DNA of 15,678 bases from CAYFMP01 sp964344215 (GTDB lineage Bacteria; Pseudomonadota; Alphaproteobacteria; Rhodospirillales; Casp-alpha2): contig CAYFMP010000080.1 in assembly GCA_964344215.1 (NCBI GenBank), positions 1 through 15,678 of the forward strand. The letters run 5' to 3'. Of this stretch, positions 14,472 to 15,678 are shown piece by piece. The notes under the pieces are model-generated. The model did no database searches, was not told where the DNA came from, and worked only from the letters and a program-made list of their open reading frames with translations. Both the position numbers and the translations under genes were made by a program. Each line of letters opens with the position of its first letter. Within the stretch, counting starts at the first letter, position 1.

Positions 14472-14498
14472 CTATCACTCTTCATGGATGGTTGTCAG
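14469..14498 (-). promoter_or_regulatory. Possible sigma-70 promoter of the activator gene
   Basis: On the minus strand CTGACA (14498-14493) and TAGATT (14474-14469) are separated by 18 bp; these match the -35 consensus in 5 of 6 and the -10 in 4 of 6 positions. It begins just after the integrase stop codon and its -10 runs into the inverted repeat. It is a weak call; readthrough from the integrase gene is an alternative. Confidence 0.35.
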
Positions 14499-14502
14499 CT
14501 AA

Positions 14503-15673
14503 TCAAGCGGTAGCAGCCAATGCTGCCGCGATATCGGATGACACCGTGTCGGCGGCGGCTTTGACCGGATCGGCCGCGAGGTGGGCGTAACGTGCCGTCG
14601 TCTGCACTTGCGTGTGACCGAGCAGCTTGCCGATCATCGGCAGTCCCTGGCCGGCGGCAACCGCCGTGGAGGCGAAGGTATGGCGCAGATCGTGGATTCG
14701 GNNNNNNNNNNGCGCTTGCGGATACGTCGCCAGGGCGGCTGCAGGTCGGTTAGATGCGCTCCGCGGTTCTTACCGGTGATGACCCAGGGGTTCTTGTCCA
14801 GCCGTTTGATCTTGGAAAGGACCTCGATCGCCGGGGCGCCGATGTGGACGGCCTTGGCGCCTGTCTTGGAATCGGGAAGGTGAAGCGCCATCCCCTCGAA
14901 ATCCACGTGATCCCACTTGAGGGTCATGATCTCGGAGAGCCGGCAGCCAGTGAAGATCAGCAGTCGCAGGGCGTTGATGGCCGACTGGCTCTCGATGCCT
15001 TCCTGCTCGCACTGTCGCAGGGTTTCGCCGAGCCGNNNNNNNNNNNNNNNNNNNNNNNNNNCTTCGAGAGGTAGCGCTCCCGTTTCTTCTCCGGGTACTT
15101 CTTGACGTGCCGGCAGGGATTGGTGCCGTCCGGCCGCAACCCCCAGATCTCGGCAAGGTTGAAGGCCTTCGACAAGAACTGGAGGCATCGGTTGGCCTGG
15201 ATGGGCGCGAAGCGAAGGTCGTGGTGAAGCTTGGCGATGTCGGACCTCGCGATCTCGCTTACTCGTAGGTGACCGATCCGGTCGCGGATGTAGGCCTTTA
15301 GGTAGTAGCGATAGCCGTCGACCGTGCGCGGTTTGCAGTGATGGGCCGCGTGTTCGTCGATGACGCGGCGCCCCAGATCGTCGACGGTCAGTTCGGTGCG
15401 GGCCTTCTCGCGGGCGCCGGCCGGGTCCTCGCCGTCCTTGACGCGGCCGAGAACCTTGATCGCTTCCCCTCGGGCCTTCTCGGTGGTGAGGATGCCATGC
15501 AGGCCGAGGCTCATGCGCCGGAACTTCCGGCCGACCCGGTACTGGACCAGGTAGGAGCGCTTGCCGCTCGGCAGGATGCGGGTGCCGAAGCCAGGGATCT
15601 CGCTGTCAAATATAATGTAATCCTTGTCCCGGACCTCGGCCGCCTCGACGAGGCGTTTGGTGATCTTGGGCAT
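14503..15673 (-). CDS. Tyrosine site-specific integrase (arm-binding/DUF4102-type N-terminus), with two gaps
   Basis: A phage/island integrase of about 390 aa, read from an ATG at 15673. The N-terminus (MPKITKRLVEAAEVRDKDY, then GFGTRILPSGKRSYLVQYR) is the usual arm-type DNA-binding domain. A core-binding helical domain follows (about 15130-15380), then the catalytic domain with FTGCRLSEI (first Arg), HDLRHTF (His at 14692-14694, Arg at 14683-14685), LLGHTQVQTT and the nucleophile in ARYAHL (Tyr at 14587-14589). The gaps of 26 and 10 N break the frame, but the protein on each side is normal and the missing parts look shorter or longer than the N runs, so the gene is probably intact and the gap sizes arbitrary. 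Its 5' end faces the right edge, where an attachment site would be expected. It ends just upstream of the activator promoter. Confidence 0.92.
14702..14711. other. Assembly gap (10 N) in integrase catalytic domain
   Basis: A run of N between the RRIRKR segment and the IHDLRHTF segment. Family members usually have about seven residues here, so more than 10 bases are probably missing. The frame differs on the two sides. Confidence 0.99.
15036..15061. other. Assembly gap (26 N) in integrase linker region
   Basis: A run of N between the RERYLSK segment and RLGETL. Related integrases need only a few residues here, so the N run probably overstates the gap. The frame differs on the two sides for this reason. 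Confidence 0.99.
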
Positions 15674-15678
15674 GGAGC

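Noticed and set aside
14425..14478. N-terminal extension of the sigma-54 activator from a GTG at 14478
   Set aside because: It would place the perfect inverted repeat within the coding region, and the CARF-like first strand starts naturally at the ATG at 14424.
1..15678. CRISPR array, given a CARF-type regulator
   Set aside because: No regularly spaced repeats and no cas genes were seen anywhere in the window.

Overview
The window is about 60% GC by eye, densely coded and bacterial. An alphaproteobacterium, perhaps a rhizobial relative, is my best guess from codon use, the phage lysis proteins and the integrase type. There is no rRNA, tRNA or housekeeping marker to fix the host. The content is accessory: an integrase, phage lysis genes and a long defence-type operon. 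Three runs of N interrupt it (4812-4857, 14702-14711, 15036-15061).

Layout, left to right. Positions 1-1282 hold a small phage-derived block: the C-terminal part of a holin-like membrane protein (+), an excisionase-like helix-turn-helix protein (-), and a GH24 endolysin (+). Positions 1330-12751 are one minus-strand gene train read right to left: a 91-aa staphylococcal-nuclease-like protein, hsdR (frameshifted), hsdM, a GmrSD-type DUF262/DUF1524 nuclease, hsdS, an AAA/DUF3696 ATPase, a phospholipase-D-like protein, and rmuC. Most junctions overlap by 1-7 nt or are under 50 nt, so this looks like a single operon of about 11.4 kb. Positions 12916-14424 encode a sigma-54 activator whose N-terminus resembles the CARF domain of RtcR. 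Positions 14503-15673 encode a tyrosine integrase with two assembly gaps; its 5' end faces the right edge, so any attachment site probably lies beyond the window.

The most interesting part is the 164-bp gap 12752-12915. Read on the minus strand it has the full layout of an enhancer-driven sigma-54 promoter: a consensus -24/-12 element (TGGCACG-N4-TTGCT, 12818-12803), a consensus-matching IHF site (12847-12859), and two 16-bp palindromes of the form TTMAAC-N4-GTTKAW centred 21 bp apart (12894-12909 and 12915-12930). A third copy of the same palindrome, extended to perfect 12-bp arms, lies in the regulator's own promoter/leader (14444-14471).

The model I infer is that the RtcR-like protein senses a nucleic-acid-damage or nucleotide signal through its CARF-like domain, binds the palindromes, and switches on a multi-nuclease defence operon through sigma-54 while limiting its own synthesis. 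Type I restriction is normally thought of as constitutive, so a signal-inducible, sigma-54-driven type I RM/GmrSD/ATPase-PLD/RmuC operon would be unusual. The hsdR frameshift (near 11463) may be a real loss of restriction or a sequence error.
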